Shown: positions 7,031-15,924 of the stretch, piece after piece
How positions within the stretch are numbered: position 1 is the first letter of the stretch
Layout: every line of letters begins with the position of its first letter
NCBI RefSeq assembly: GCF_012932495.1
Contig: NZ_JABCNG010000004.1
Span: forward strand, 248,001-312,000
Direction of reading: 5' to 3'
Source: Novosphingobium sp. SG919
GTDB taxonomy: Bacteria; Pseudomonadota; Alphaproteobacteria; Sphingomonadales; Sphingomonadaceae
DNA length: 64,000 nucleotides
Program-made: the position numbers and the translations under genes
Notes under the pieces: generated by a model
The model's input: only the letters and a program-made list of their open reading frames with translations
The model's database searches: none
What the model was told of the DNA's origin: nothing

Positions 7031-8812
7031 ATGCATCCTTACCGTTCCCACACCTGCGGCGCCCTCTCGCGCGAGCATGTCGGCGAAAACGTTCGCCTCT
7101 CGGGCTGGGTGCATCGCAAGCGCGACCATGGTGGCGTGCTGTTCGTGGACTTGCGCGATCACTACGGGATCACCCAGATCGTGGCCGATAGCGACAGCGC
7201 GGCGCTGCCGCTGCTCGAAGGCGTGCGCGTGGAAAGCGTCGTCACCATCGAAGGCGTGGTGAAGGCGCGCAACGAAGCGACCGTGAACGCCAATCTGGCG
7301 ACCGGCGCCATCGAAGTCTTTGCCAAGGCCGCCACCGTGCTTTCGGCGGCGGAAGAACTGCCCATGCCGGTGGCCGGGGAGCAGGAATATCCCGAAGACA
7401 TCCGCCTGCGCTATCGCTTCCTCGATCTGCGCCGCGAGACGCTGCACGCCAACATCGTCACGCGCACGAAGATCATTTCCGACATGCGCCGCCGCATGGA
7501 AGGGGCCGGTTTCACCGAATATTCCACCCCGATCCTGACGGCGTCGAGCCCGGAAGGCGCGCGCGACTTCCTGGTGCCGAGCCGCATCCACGCCGGCAAG
7601 TTCTATGCGCTGCCCCAGGCGCCGCAGCAGTACAAGCAGCTGCTGATGGTGGCGGGTTTCGACCGCTATTTCCAGATCGCGCCGTGCTTCCGCGATGAAG
7701 ACCCGCGCGCCGATCGCCTGCCGGGCGAATTCTACCAGCTCGACCTGGAAATGAGCTTCGTGACCCAGGAAGAAGTCTGGGAAACGATGGAGCCGGTGAT
7801 CGGCGGCGTGTTCGAAGCCTTTGCCGACGGCAAGCCTGTGACGCCCGTGGGCCAGTTCCCGCGCATTCCTTATGATGAGGCGATCCTCAAGTATGGTTCG
7901 GACAAGCCGGACTTGCGCAACCCGCTGATCATCACCGACGTTTCGCACCACTTCACCGCTTCGGGCTTTGGCCTGTTCGAGAAGATCGTGGGCGGCGGCG
8001 GCGTGGTCCGTGCGATTCCCGCGCCGGGCACGGCGGACAAGAGCCGCAAGTTCTTCGACGAGATGAACGACTGGGCGCGTGCCGAAGGCCATGCGGGCCT
8101 GGGCTATGTCACCCGCAAGGGCGGCGAGTTCGGCGGGCCGATCGCCAAGAATCATGGGGCCGAAGGCATGGCCGCGCTCTATGCCGAGCTGGGCCTTGGC
8201 GAAAACGACGGGCTGTTCTTTGCCGCGGGCAAGGCCGACCAGGCCGCCAAGCTGGCGGGCCTGGCGCGCAACCGCGTGGCCGCCCAGCTCGGCCTGGTGG
8301 AAGAAGGCACCTACAAGCTGTGCTGGATTGTCGATTTCCCGTTCTATGAATGGGATGAAGACAACAAGAAGGTGGAATTCAGCCACAACCCGTTCTCCAT
8401 GCCGCAGGGCGGGATGGACGCGCTGTCGAACCAGGATCCGTTGACGATCAAGGCCTTCCAGTACGACCTGGTGTGCAACGGCTATGAAATCGCTTCGGGT
8501 TCGATCCGCAACCAGTCGCCCGAAACCATGGTCAAGGCGTTCGAGATCGTCGGCCTGACCAAGGGCGACGTGGAAGAGCGCTTTGGCGGTCTTTACCGCG
8601 CGTTCCAGTATGGCGCGCCACCCCACGGCGGGATGGCGGCCGGGGTGGATCGCATCGTCATGCTGCTGTGCGGCGCGCAGAACCTGCGCGAGATCACGCT
8701 GTTCCCGATGAACCAGCGGGCCGAAGACCTGCTGATGGGTGCGCCTTCGCCGGCCGAACCCAAGCAGTTGCGGGAACTCAATATTCGCGTTGTCGAACAG
8801 CCCAAGGGCTGA
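7031..8812 (+). CDS. aspS: Aspartyl-tRNA synthetase
   Basis: A 593-residue class II aminoacyl-tRNA synthetase charging tRNA-Asp. The N-terminal OB-fold anticodon-binding domain (SGWVHRKRDHGGVLFVDLRD) is followed by class II motif 1, motif 2 (FRDEDPRADRLPGEFYQLD) and motif 3 (GGMAAGVDRIVMLL), with a GAD insertion domain about residues 290-420. It starts at the ATG at 7031 with GGAAAGAG 5 nt upstream, giving the usual bacterial MHPYRSHTCG start. The TTG at 7016 is less likely. Length is normal for a bacterial-type AspRS. It is divergent from rnd. Confidence 0.96.
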   Translation: MHPYRSHTCGALSREHVGENVRLSGWVHRKRDHGGVLFVDLRDHYGITQIVADSDSAALPLLEGVRVESVVTIEGVVKARNEATVNANLATGAIEVFAKAATVLSAAEELPMPVAGEQEYPEDIRLRYRFLDLRRETLHANIVTRTKIISDMRRRMEGAGFTEYSTPILTASSPEGARDFLVPSRIHAGKFYALPQAPQQYKQLLMVAGFDRYFQIAPCFRDEDPRADRLPGEFYQLDLEMSFVTQEEVWETMEPVIGGVFEAFADGKPVTPVGQFPRIPYDEAILKYGSDKPDLRNPLIITDVSHHFTASGFGLFEKIVGGGGVVRAIPAPGTADKSRKFFDEMNDWARAEGHAGLGYVTRKGGEFGGPIAKNHGAEGMAALYAELGLGENDGLFFAAGKADQAAKLAGLARNRVAAQLGLVEEGTYKLCWIVDFPFYEWDEDNKKVEFSHNPFSMPQGGMDALSNQDPLTIKAFQYDLVCNGYEIASGSIRNQSPETMVKAFEIVGLTKGDVEERFGGLYRAFQYGAPPHGGMAAGVDRIVMLLCGAQNLREITLFPMNQRAEDLLMGAPSPAEPKQLRELNIRVVEQPKG

Positions 8813-8952
8813 TCGGCAGCGCCTTCCGACCGGCGCTCGTGTCCCACGCTTGAGAGGGCACGATGCGGGCGCCTCTTGCCAGCGGTTCAACAGCCTATTA
8901 GGGCGATGCCTGACCCGCGACCACCAACCTGTTTCCTGCGAAGGGGCATATA

Positions 8953-9189
8953 ATGAGCGATACCGCCGACCGCGTTAAGAAGATCGTTGTCGAGCACCTC
9001 GGCGTCGAGGCCGACAAGGTCACCGAAGACGCCAGCTTCATCGACGATCTCGGCGCTGACTCGCTCGACATCGTCGAGCTGGTCATGGCCTTTGAAGAAG
9101 AATTCGGTGTGGAAATCCCCGACGACGCGGCCGAGAAGATCTCGACCGTTTCGGACGCGATCAAGTACATCGACGAAAACAAGGGCTGA
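8953..9189 (+). CDS. acpP: Acyl carrier protein
   Basis: A 78-residue acidic protein that carries growing acyl chains during fatty acid synthesis. Ser37 in GADSLDIVELVMAFEEEFG is the 4'-phosphopantetheine attachment site within the universal DSL motif. Sequence and length are those of the housekeeping ACP. The ATG at 8953 is preceded by GAAGGGG, 7 nt away. It begins the acpP-fabF-mltG cluster seen in many alphaproteobacteria; a gap of 138 bp to fabF may hold a second promoter. Confidence 0.97.
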   Translation: MSDTADRVKKIVVEHLGVEADKVTEDASFIDDLGADSLDIVELVMAFEEEFGVEIPDDAAEKISTVSDAIKYIDENKG

Positions 9190-9327
9190 TCGCCCCGCTT
9201 CCCCATGAGCGCCACCGCCTTTGCCTGAAACGGCACAAGGTATTGGCAAAAGGGGAGGAATTCGGCAGGCTCAGCCCCCATGTATGCGGGGCTGGGCCTG
9301 TTCGTTTGTGATTTTGCGGAGAATAGA

Positions 9328-10584
9328 ATGCGTCGTGTCGTCGTAACCGGCCTCGGCCTTGTCACCCCGCTGGGCGCGGACGTGGAAACCGTTTGGGCGA
9401 ATCTGCTCGCCGGCAAGTCTGGCGCCGGGCCGATTACCCGGTTCGACGCCAGCAACCAGAAGTGCCAGATCGCCTGCGAAGTGAAGCCGGCCGACCATCC
9501 TTATGGATTCGACGCGAGCAAGCGAGTCGACCACAAGATTCAGCGCCAGGTCGATCCGTTCATCGTCTATGGCATCGATGCCGCGGGCCAGGCGCTGGAA
9601 GACGCCGGCCTGGTGGACATGGATGACGATCTCAAGACGCGCACCGGCTGCTCGATCGGTTCGGGCATCGGCGGGCTGCCGGGGATCGAAAGCGAATCGA
9701 TCGTCCTGCACGAAAAGGGCCCGGGCCGCGTTTCCCCCCACTTCGTCCATGGCCGCCTCATCAACCTGATCTCGGGCCAGGTCTCGATCAAGTATGGCCT
9801 GATGGGCCCCAACCACGCGGTCGTCACCGCCTGCTCCACCGGCGCCCACTCGATTGGCGATGCCGCGCGGATGATCAAGGATGGCGATGCCGACGTGATG
9901 CTGGCGGGCGGCGCGGAAAGCACGATCAACCCGCTGGGCGTGGCCGGCTTTGCCCAGGCGCGCGCGCTCAATTGCAGCTACAACGACCGCCCCGAACAGG
10001 CCAGCCGCCCTTATGACAAGGATCGCGACGGCTTCGTGATGGGCGAGGGCGCTGGCGTTGTCGTGCTGGAAGAGTACGAGCACGCCAAGGCGCGCGGCGC
10101 CAAGATCTATGCCGAAGTGGTCGGCTACGGCCTGTCGGGCGACGCCTATCACGTCACCGCCCCGCACCCCGAAGGCAAGGGCGCCGAACTCGCCATGCGC
10201 ATGGCGCTGCGCAAGGCCGGGATGGAAGCGGGCGACATCGACTATGTCAACGCCCACGGCACGTCGACCATGGCCGACACGATCGAACTCGCCGCGGTCA
10301 AGCGCGTGCTGGGCGATGACCTGTCGGGCGCGTCGATGAGCAGCACCAAGTCGGCCATCGGCCACCTGCTGGGCGGCGCGGGCGCGGTGGAAGCGATCTT
10401 CTGCATCCTGGCCATCCGCGACCAGATCGTGCCCCCCACGCTCAACCTCGACAATCCCGACGAGGGAACCGACGGCGTCGACCTGGTGCCGCACGTGGCC
10501 AAGAAGCGCACCGTGCGCGCCGTGCTCAACAACTCGTTCGGGTTTGGCGGCACCAACGCCAGCCTGATCATGAAGGCAGTTTGA
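9328..10584 (+). CDS. fabF: Beta-ketoacyl-ACP synthase II
   Basis: A 418-residue condensing enzyme that elongates acyl-ACP with malonyl-ACP in the cytosol. The catalytic residues are visible: Cys169 in VVTACSTGAHS, His310 in VNAHGTST, Lys341 and His346 in KSAIGHLLGGAGA, and the C-terminal NNSFGFGGTNASL loop. The start MRRVVVTGLGLVTPLG at 9328 is the standard FabF N-terminus; the frame is open upstream but that part is not protein-like. It lies downstream of acpP and overlaps or abuts mltG. Confidence 0.97.
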   Translation: MRRVVVTGLGLVTPLGADVETVWANLLAGKSGAGPITRFDASNQKCQIACEVKPADHPYGFDASKRVDHKIQRQVDPFIVYGIDAAGQALEDAGLVDMDDDLKTRTGCSIGSGIGGLPGIESESIVLHEKGPGRVSPHFVHGRLINLISGQVSIKYGLMGPNHAVVTACSTGAHSIGDAARMIKDGDADVMLAGGAESTINPLGVAGFAQARALNCSYNDRPEQASRPYDKDRDGFVMGEGAGVVVLEEYEHAKARGAKIYAEVVGYGLSGDAYHVTAPHPEGKGAELAMRMALRKAGMEAGDIDYVNAHGTSTMADTIELAAVKRVLGDDLSGASMSSTKSAIGHLLGGAGAVEAIFCILAIRDQIVPPTLNLDNPDEGTDGVDLVPHVAKKRTVRAVLNNSFGFGGTNASLIMKAV

Positions 10585-10643
10585 GCCGCAAGGCCAAACG
10601 CCGTCGCAGACCTCAAAGCCGCAAACCAAGGAAGCGCGCGCCC

Positions 10644-11627
10644 ATGATTGCCCGTATCGGTAAGGTCCGGCTGGTCATCCTGGGCGTGCTGCTCCTGGCG
10701 GCGGCCTGGGGCACGCATTTCCTGTGGGGCTGGTATGGCCCCGGCCCGCTGGCCAAGGACGCCGCGTTCGTCGTGCCCGATGGCGCCAGCGTGGGCTCGA
10801 TTGCCGACAAGCTGGAAGCCGAAGGCGCGGTGGCCTCGGCCACCACGTTCCGCGCGAGGGCGCGCCTGCTGGGCGACAAGGCACCGATCAAGGCCGGCGA
10901 ATTCAGCCTGCCCGCCCATGCCAGCGGATCGACGATCCTGAAGATCCTGCAGGGCGAGCAGGGCACGCTCCGCCGCCTGGTGACCGTGCCCGAAGGCATG
11001 CCGGCGATCATGGTGCAGGAACGCCTGATGGCCCAGCCGCTGCTGACCGGTGCGGTGGACGTGCCCGAGGAAGGCACTGTCCTGCCCGACAGCTATGAAA
11101 TCCGGCGGGGCGAGCCGCGCAAGGCGGTACTGGCGCGGATGCAGGCGGCGATGACCAAGACGCTGGCCGAATTGTGGGCCCAGCGCAGCCCGGATACCGT
11201 GGCCAAGACCCCGCAAGAGGCGCTGATCCTGGCCTCCATCGTGGAAAAGGAAACCGGCAAGCCCACCGAGCGCCGGATGGTGGCCGGCCTCTATTCCAAC
11301 CGCCTGCGCAAGGGCATGCTGCTGCAGGCCGATCCCACGATCATCTATCCGATCACGCGCGGCAAGCCGCTGGGCCGCCGCATCCGCCAGTCGGAAATCC
11401 AGGCGGTCAACGACTACAACACCTATGCGATGACCGGCCTGCCCAAGGGGCCGATCACCAATCCGGGCCGCGCCTCGATCGAGGCGGTGCTGCACCCGGC
11501 CAAGACCGAGGCGCTGTTCATGGTCGCCGATGGCACCGGCGGCCACGTGTTTGCCGATACGCTGGAGCAGCACAATGCCAACGTCGCCAAGTGGTTTGCC
11601 ATCCGCCGCGCGCGTGGCGATCTGTAA
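10644..11627 (+). CDS. mltG: Endolytic murein transglycosylase MltG
   Basis: An inner-membrane lytic transglycosylase (YceG-like) that cleaves nascent glycan strands and sets their length. A single transmembrane helix near the N-terminus (VRLVILGVLLLAAAWGTHFL) is followed by a LysM-like region and the YceG catalytic domain. The catalytic glutamate is in ALILASIVEKETGKPTERRM (Glu201 from this start), followed by LQADPTIIYP and NDYNTYAMTGLPKGPI. I use the ATG at 10644 (AAGGAAG upstream), giving 327 residues. A TTG at 10581, overlapping the fabF stop, would add a 21-residue arginine/lysine-rich tail and is possible. Confidence 0.92.
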   Translation: MIARIGKVRLVILGVLLLAAAWGTHFLWGWYGPGPLAKDAAFVVPDGASVGSIADKLEAEGAVASATTFRARARLLGDKAPIKAGEFSLPAHASGSTILKILQGEQGTLRRLVTVPEGMPAIMVQERLMAQPLLTGAVDVPEEGTVLPDSYEIRRGEPRKAVLARMQAAMTKTLAELWAQRSPDTVAKTPQEALILASIVEKETGKPTERRMVAGLYSNRLRKGMLLQADPTIIYPITRGKPLGRRIRQSEIQAVNDYNTYAMTGLPKGPITNPGRASIEAVLHPAKTEALFMVADGTGGHVFADTLEQHNANVAKWFAIRRARGDL

Positions 11628-11738
11628 GCTGGTCTTGCCGTCGGCAACCCGGTATCACGCCATAGGGAGTTTTACGGATTTGCCGCGTGAAGCGCTTGCG
11701 CCTCGTTCCGGCTGTTCCGATTTCTCCCGCGCGGCAGG

Positions 11739-12272
11739 GTGCATCGGGTGAGCGGGCCTCTGGTCCTCACCGCCCGGCTCCCCGCCGCGCTTTTTGGCCA
11801 GATGCAGGGCCTGCGCCGCGCGCACTACCCGCCCGAGCGCAACCACGTGCCTGCCCATGTCACCCTGTTCCACGCCCTGCCGCCCTCGTCCCTGGGGGAA
11901 GTGCACCGCCTGGTCGCGCGGCTTTGCGCCATGACACGGCCGCCGGCGGCGCAGCTTGCCGGACTGGTAGACCTGGGCACCGGCACGGCGGTCGCCGTCC
12001 ACAGCCCGGCGCTGGAAGCGGTGCATGCCGATCTGTCGCAGGCGCTGCATGGGCTGCTGGGTCTGGCCGACCAAGGCACGCCGCGTTTCCACGTGACCAT
12101 CCAGAACAAGGTCCCCCGCCGTAAGGTGCGTGCACTCCAGGCGGCGCTGGCGGGGCGGTTCCAGGGCGAGCCCTTCGCCTTCGCCGGCCTTGACCTGCAC
12201 AGCCTGCAACGTCTCCCCGAGGGTGGCGGCACCTGGCAAACCCAAGCCCAATGGACCTTTCGCGGGCGGTAG
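11739..12272 (+). CDS. 2'-5' RNA ligase family protein (2H phosphoesterase)
   Basis: A protein of about 177 residues with two HxT motifs, HVTLF (in HVPAHVTLFHALP) and HVTIQ (in RFHVTIQNKVPRR), the paired catalytic histidines of the 2H phosphoesterase superfamily that includes LigT and ThpR. Such enzymes act on 2',3'- or 2',5'-linked nucleotides; the cellular substrate here is unknown. No ATG is available: GTG at 11739 or GTG at 11748 could be used, and the second gives a more typical LVLTARLP N-terminus. It is a single gene on the plus strand convergent with the GNAT gene. Confidence 0.8.
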   Translation: MHRVSGPLVLTARLPAALFGQMQGLRRAHYPPERNHVPAHVTLFHALPPSSLGEVHRLVARLCAMTRPPAAQLAGLVDLGTGTAVAVHSPALEAVHADLSQALHGLLGLADQGTPRFHVTIQNKVPRRKVRALQAALAGRFQGEPFAFAGLDLHSLQRLPEGGGTWQTQAQWTFRGR

Positions 12273-12307
12273 CGGGACGGGATGAGCCTGGGATTGGGAT
12301 CGATAGG

Positions 12308-12772
12308 TTATAAGCGCAGGCCAAGAAAGGCCGTGCCGGGGATCGGGTTGTACGATACGGGTTCCGCCGGAACGAAGCCGAAGGTTTCGTATAACTGGCG
12401 CGCGGACGCGAACTCCGCCAACACGTCCAGCCTCATCTCAAGATAGCCGGCGGTGCGGGCTTCGTCGATCAATCGGCCCACCAGCTTTCGGCCGAGATCC
12501 TGACCGCGTGCGCGGGGACGGACATACAGTCGTTTCATCTCGCAAATTTCGGCACCGACCCCCCGATATGCGATACACCCGTCTATCGCGTCGTTGCGAT
12601 CCACCAGCAGCACACATCCTTCCGGCGCCGCATACTTGCCGGGCAGGTTCGCAAACTCCGCCTCGTTTCCCTGATAGTCGAGGCTGACAGTGGGACTGGC
12701 GACATACTCTCGCCAGATATCCAGCACCACAGCAGTGTCGGCCGGGAACTGGGCGTGCCTGATGGTTGTCAT
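12308..12772 (-). CDS. GNAT family N-acetyltransferase
   Basis: A 154-residue acetyltransferase. The GNAT acetyl-CoA pocket is present as MKRLYVRPRARGQDLGRKLV (the V-x-x-x-x-R/Q-G-x-G/A loop appears as VRPRARGQDLGRKL), followed by LIDEARTAGYLEMRLDVLAE and a C-terminal YETFGFVPAEPVSYNPIPG. The acceptor substrate cannot be predicted. It starts at the ATG at 12772 (MTTIRHAQFPAD). It is on the same strand as the upstream oxygenase gene but 86 bp apart, so co-transcription is uncertain. Confidence 0.85.
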   Translation of the reverse strand: MTTIRHAQFPADTAVVLDIWREYVASPTVSLDYQGNEAEFANLPGKYAAPEGCVLLVDRNDAIDGCIAYRGVGAEICEMKRLYVRPRARGQDLGRKLVGRLIDEARTAGYLEMRLDVLAEFASARQLYETFGFVPAEPVSYNPIPGTAFLGLRL

Positions 12773-12858
12773 GGAACGATTTTCTCGAACACAATTGTGG
12801 TTGCAATAGGGCCAGGCGGTCTGCCCGGGATGAAATCTGCTCCCGCGCGGCGCGTCAA

Positions 12859-14244
12859 TTACATGCCCGGCACCACATCGAAGGCAATGTTGAGCCGCTC
12901 GCCCGCTTCGAACGGGACGGTGCCGTGCCACAGCGTGGAGGGGAACAGGACGAGGTGCCCCACCGCCGGCGCAATCGTGCCGTAAGGCGCCAGGCCCAGC
13001 CCAAGTTCTTCTGGCGGCGCGCCATAGTGAAAGTGGCCGGCATCGGGTGCGGCGTTGGCCGCAGGATCGGGCAGCGCCAAGTAAAATGCGCTGCTGATCC
13101 AGCCCAGCGGATGCGCATGGGTGACGTTGAAACCCTTTCCGTGCAGCCGCACCGACCAACTGCCACTGATCCGCACGGTCGCGCGCGGGCGGGAAAGCAG
13201 CGGATGAGCCGGATCGGGCGGGGGGAGGGCGCGCAGGTAATCGTGCGTGGCCGCCAGCAGCGCTTCCCGTGCGCGGGCGAGGGGGGCTTCGTGGCGCAGC
13301 AGCACGCTGCGATCGGTCTGCGTGCCGCCGCGCACCGATTGTTCGGGGTACGGCAATTGCATGCTGTGCAAGGCGCGCAGTAGATCGGCCAGTTCGCCCA
13401 ACTCCACGGTGGAAAGCCCCACGTCCACGCTGTGCACGAACGCGGGGTCGCCGTCCAGCCAGTCCGCGCGTGGATCGCCCAGCAGGCGCCAGCAGGTGGA
13501 AACATAGGGCCAGGCTTGTCCTGCAACGGGGGAGCCGGGCGCCTGCTGCGTCAGCGGGAGTGCGAGCGCCAGCGCGGCATCGGGCGCGCCCTCGCGCAGG
13601 GACTGGCGGATGCGCGCGATGGTTACCAGCGGGCTCGCCGCCAGGTTGCCTTGGGCCAGAATGCGGGCCATCAGCGCCGCGTCGCCGCTTTCGCCGGCCA
13701 GGAACACCCGCGCCTGGGCCAGGGCGGGCAGGGCGCCCAGACGCCGCTCTGCTTCATTCAGGATCTCGGTGGCGCGCGGCCAGTCGCGCACTTGGGCCAC
13801 GGCGGCAAACCAACCCAGCCACAGCGGCGCATGGGCAGGATGCGCGCGGGCGGCGCGGGCAAAGCTGACGTCAAAGCCCTGGGTTTCCCCGCTCACCCAG
13901 CGCAGCGAGCCCAGCACGCGGTGCCCCTCGGCCCAGGTGGGGTGGCGGGCCAGCGCGGCTTCCAGCGCGGCCAGGGCGGCAGGCACATGGCCTTCGCTCG
14001 CCAGGGCCAGGGCGTGGTTGCGTTGCGCATCGAGATGATCGGGCCATTGCCGGCATACGTGGGCAAAGAGTTGCGCGGCGCGGTGCCCCAGTTCGTAGCG
14101 CGCCTGCGCATGCAGAAAGGCGATCTGCATGTCGCCTTTCGCCAGCATGTGCGCCTGGGCCAGGGCCGCTTCGGCGCCCACCATGTCCTGCCGTGCGCGC
14201 AGGGCGCGGGCCCGGTCTAGCCAGGCCTGCGCGCCCGCGCTCAT
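12859..14244 (-). CDS. TPR-containing putative 2OG-Fe(II) oxygenase
   Basis: A 461-residue protein with an N-terminal alpha-solenoid of TPR-like helices (roughly residues 1-260: alanine/leucine-rich 34-residue units such as AALAALEAALARHPTWAEGH). A C-terminal domain of the putative 2OG-Fe(II) oxygenase family (PF13759 type) follows, with SWSVRLHGKGFNVTHAHPLG, GHFHYG and LVLFPSTLWHGTVPFEAGER. The HAH and final WHGT histidines are the expected iron ligands. Its start at 14244 overlaps the halogenase stop by 4 bp, indicating translational coupling and a shared pathway. The substrate is unknown; a protein- or peptide-bound target is plausible given the TPRs. Confidence 0.8.
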   Translation of the reverse strand: MSAGAQAWLDRARALRARQDMVGAEAALAQAHMLAKGDMQIAFLHAQARYELGHRAAQLFAHVCRQWPDHLDAQRNHALALASEGHVPAALAALEAALARHPTWAEGHRVLGSLRWVSGETQGFDVSFARAARAHPAHAPLWLGWFAAVAQVRDWPRATEILNEAERRLGALPALAQARVFLAGESGDAALMARILAQGNLAASPLVTIARIRQSLREGAPDAALALALPLTQQAPGSPVAGQAWPYVSTCWRLLGDPRADWLDGDPAFVHSVDVGLSTVELGELADLLRALHSMQLPYPEQSVRGGTQTDRSVLLRHEAPLARAREALLAATHDYLRALPPPDPAHPLLSRPRATVRISGSWSVRLHGKGFNVTHAHPLGWISSAFYLALPDPAANAAPDAGHFHYGAPPEELGLGLAPYGTIAPAVGHLVLFPSTLWHGTVPFEAGERLNIAFDVVPGM

Positions 14245-15752
14245 GCTGCCTGCGGCGTCAATTGCGCGAGGACCGCGCCATGCAGCGGCACGCGCGCCGC
14301 CTCGCTCGCCATCGCCCCGCGCAGCTTGGCGAGCCAGGCCCGGCCATCGGCCGTGCGATAGTCGAGCAGCGGGTCGTGGCCCTTGGGCAGGTTGTTCTGG
14401 CCGATGTGCACCGCCAGCCACGATGGCGGGGCAAACAGGTCCAGCTCACGCGCGATCAGCCGGCCATGGCGGCGGAAATGCTCGATTTTCAAGGCCAGGG
14501 TATCGGGAATGTCCATCGCCGCGACATGGCGCCACAGCTCCGCATCCTGCCGCTGCGTCAGCTTGTAATGCAGGATGATGAAATCGCGGATGCGCTCCAT
14601 CTCGCCATGGGCGATGCGATTGAATTCATCGCGTGTGGCCGGATCGAAGTCCTTGTCGGGAAACAGCGCCAGGATCTTGGAAATATTGGCCTGGATCAGG
14701 TGGATCGAGGTCGATTCCAAGGGTTCGAGAAAGCCGGAGGACAGCCCCACGGCAATCACGTTGCGGTTCCAGTGCTGCTTGCGCCGCCCGGCCTGGAACC
14801 GCACCGCGCGCGGATCGCCCAGCGCTTTGCCGTCCAGGTTCGCCGCCAGGTCCTGCGCCGCGCGGTCCTCGTCCAGGAACGCGCTGCAAAAGACATAGCC
14901 GTTGCCGATGCGGTGTTGCAGCGGAATGCGCCACTGCCACCCTGCCGCGCGTGCGGTCGATCGCGTGTAGGGGGGAGGATTGGGGTCTGTAGCGGGATGC
15001 GCGCAGGGCATCGCCACGGCACGGTCGCAGGGCAGCCAGTGCGACCAATCGTCGTACCCGGTCTTGAGCGCGCCTTCGATCAACAGCCCGCGAAAGCCCG
15101 AGCAATCGATGAACAGTTCCGCCTCCACCCGTCGCCCGTCTTCCAGCGTCACCGCCTCGACAAAGCCGGTCTGCCCATCGAGCGTCACATCGGCAATCTT
15201 GCCTTCCACCCGCGTGACGCCGGCCGCCTCTGCCCGCTCGCGCAGGAAGCGGGCATAGAGCCCGGCGTCGAAGTGATAGGCATAATCGAACGTGCTCATC
15301 ACGTTGCGCGGATCGGGGGAGGGGTGGGCAAAGCGGCCCGCGCGCGCCAGGTGCCAGGCCATGGCATGCTCGTCGAGCGGCGCGGTCTCGCCCTCGGCCT
15401 GCGCGCGCAGCCAGTATTGGTGCATCGGCACCATATCGAAATTGCGGCCATAGGGGCCAAAAGGATGGAAATAGCGCGAGTTTTCCGCGCCCCAGCCAAC
15501 GAATTCGATCCCCAGCTTGAAACTGCCCTTGGTGCGCGCCAGGAATTCGCGTTCGTCGATGCCCAGGGTCTGGTTGAACATGCGGATCGGCGGAATGGTC
15601 GCCTCGCCCACCCCGATCGTACCGATTTCCTCGCTTTCCACCAGCGTGATCGCGCAATCGCGCGTGAGCGCGTGCGAAAGCATCGCGGCGGTCATCCAAC
15701 CGGCAGAACCACCGCCGACAATCAATACCTTGCGGATCTTGCGATCATCCAT
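14241..15752 (-). CDS. Flavin-dependent tryptophan halogenase family protein
   Basis: A 503-residue flavoprotein of the PrnA/RebH family. It shows the FAD-binding GGGSAGWM at residues 13-20, GTIGVGEATIPP, a lysine near residue 79 in TKGSFKLGIEF that corresponds to the halogenating lysine, the flavin-dependent halogenase hallmark WQWRIPLQ (WxWxIP), and LEPLESTSIHLIQANI with the catalytic glutamate. The ATG at 15752 follows GGAGGGG. A 4-bp overlap couples it to the 2OG oxygenase. Family members in sphingomonads and Caulobacter often sit with TonB receptors; none is adjacent here. Actual halogenation and the substrate are not established. Confidence 0.88.
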   Translation of the reverse strand: MDDRKIRKVLIVGGGSAGWMTAAMLSHALTRDCAITLVESEEIGTIGVGEATIPPIRMFNQTLGIDEREFLARTKGSFKLGIEFVGWGAENSRYFHPFGPYGRNFDMVPMHQYWLRAQAEGETAPLDEHAMAWHLARAGRFAHPSPDPRNVMSTFDYAYHFDAGLYARFLRERAEAAGVTRVEGKIADVTLDGQTGFVEAVTLEDGRRVEAELFIDCSGFRGLLIEGALKTGYDDWSHWLPCDRAVAMPCAHPATDPNPPPYTRSTARAAGWQWRIPLQHRIGNGYVFCSAFLDEDRAAQDLAANLDGKALGDPRAVRFQAGRRKQHWNRNVIAVGLSSGFLEPLESTSIHLIQANISKILALFPDKDFDPATRDEFNRIAHGEMERIRDFIILHYKLTQRQDAELWRHVAAMDIPDTLALKIEHFRRHGRLIARELDLFAPPSWLAVHIGQNNLPKGHDPLLDYRTADGRAWLAKLRGAMASEAARVPLHGAVLAQLTPQAA

Positions 15753-15924
15753 TGTCTTTGTCCCCTCCCTGGGCCTGCTGATCCTACAATCAATTGCAGG
15801 TCGCGCAAAGCACGCTTTCGTGCAGGGAGGCGCTGCACGCAGTTCTACCGCCGCTGCCGCCTGACAGATGAAGTCACCATGCTCGCCCTTGACGGCCTGG
15901 GCAATCGCCGTTGGCGAACGCGCG

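Noticed and set aside
6878..8890. A 670-codon open frame antisense to aspS
   Set aside because: It mirrors aspS codon structure in high-GC DNA, has no family-like sequence and covers a certain gene.
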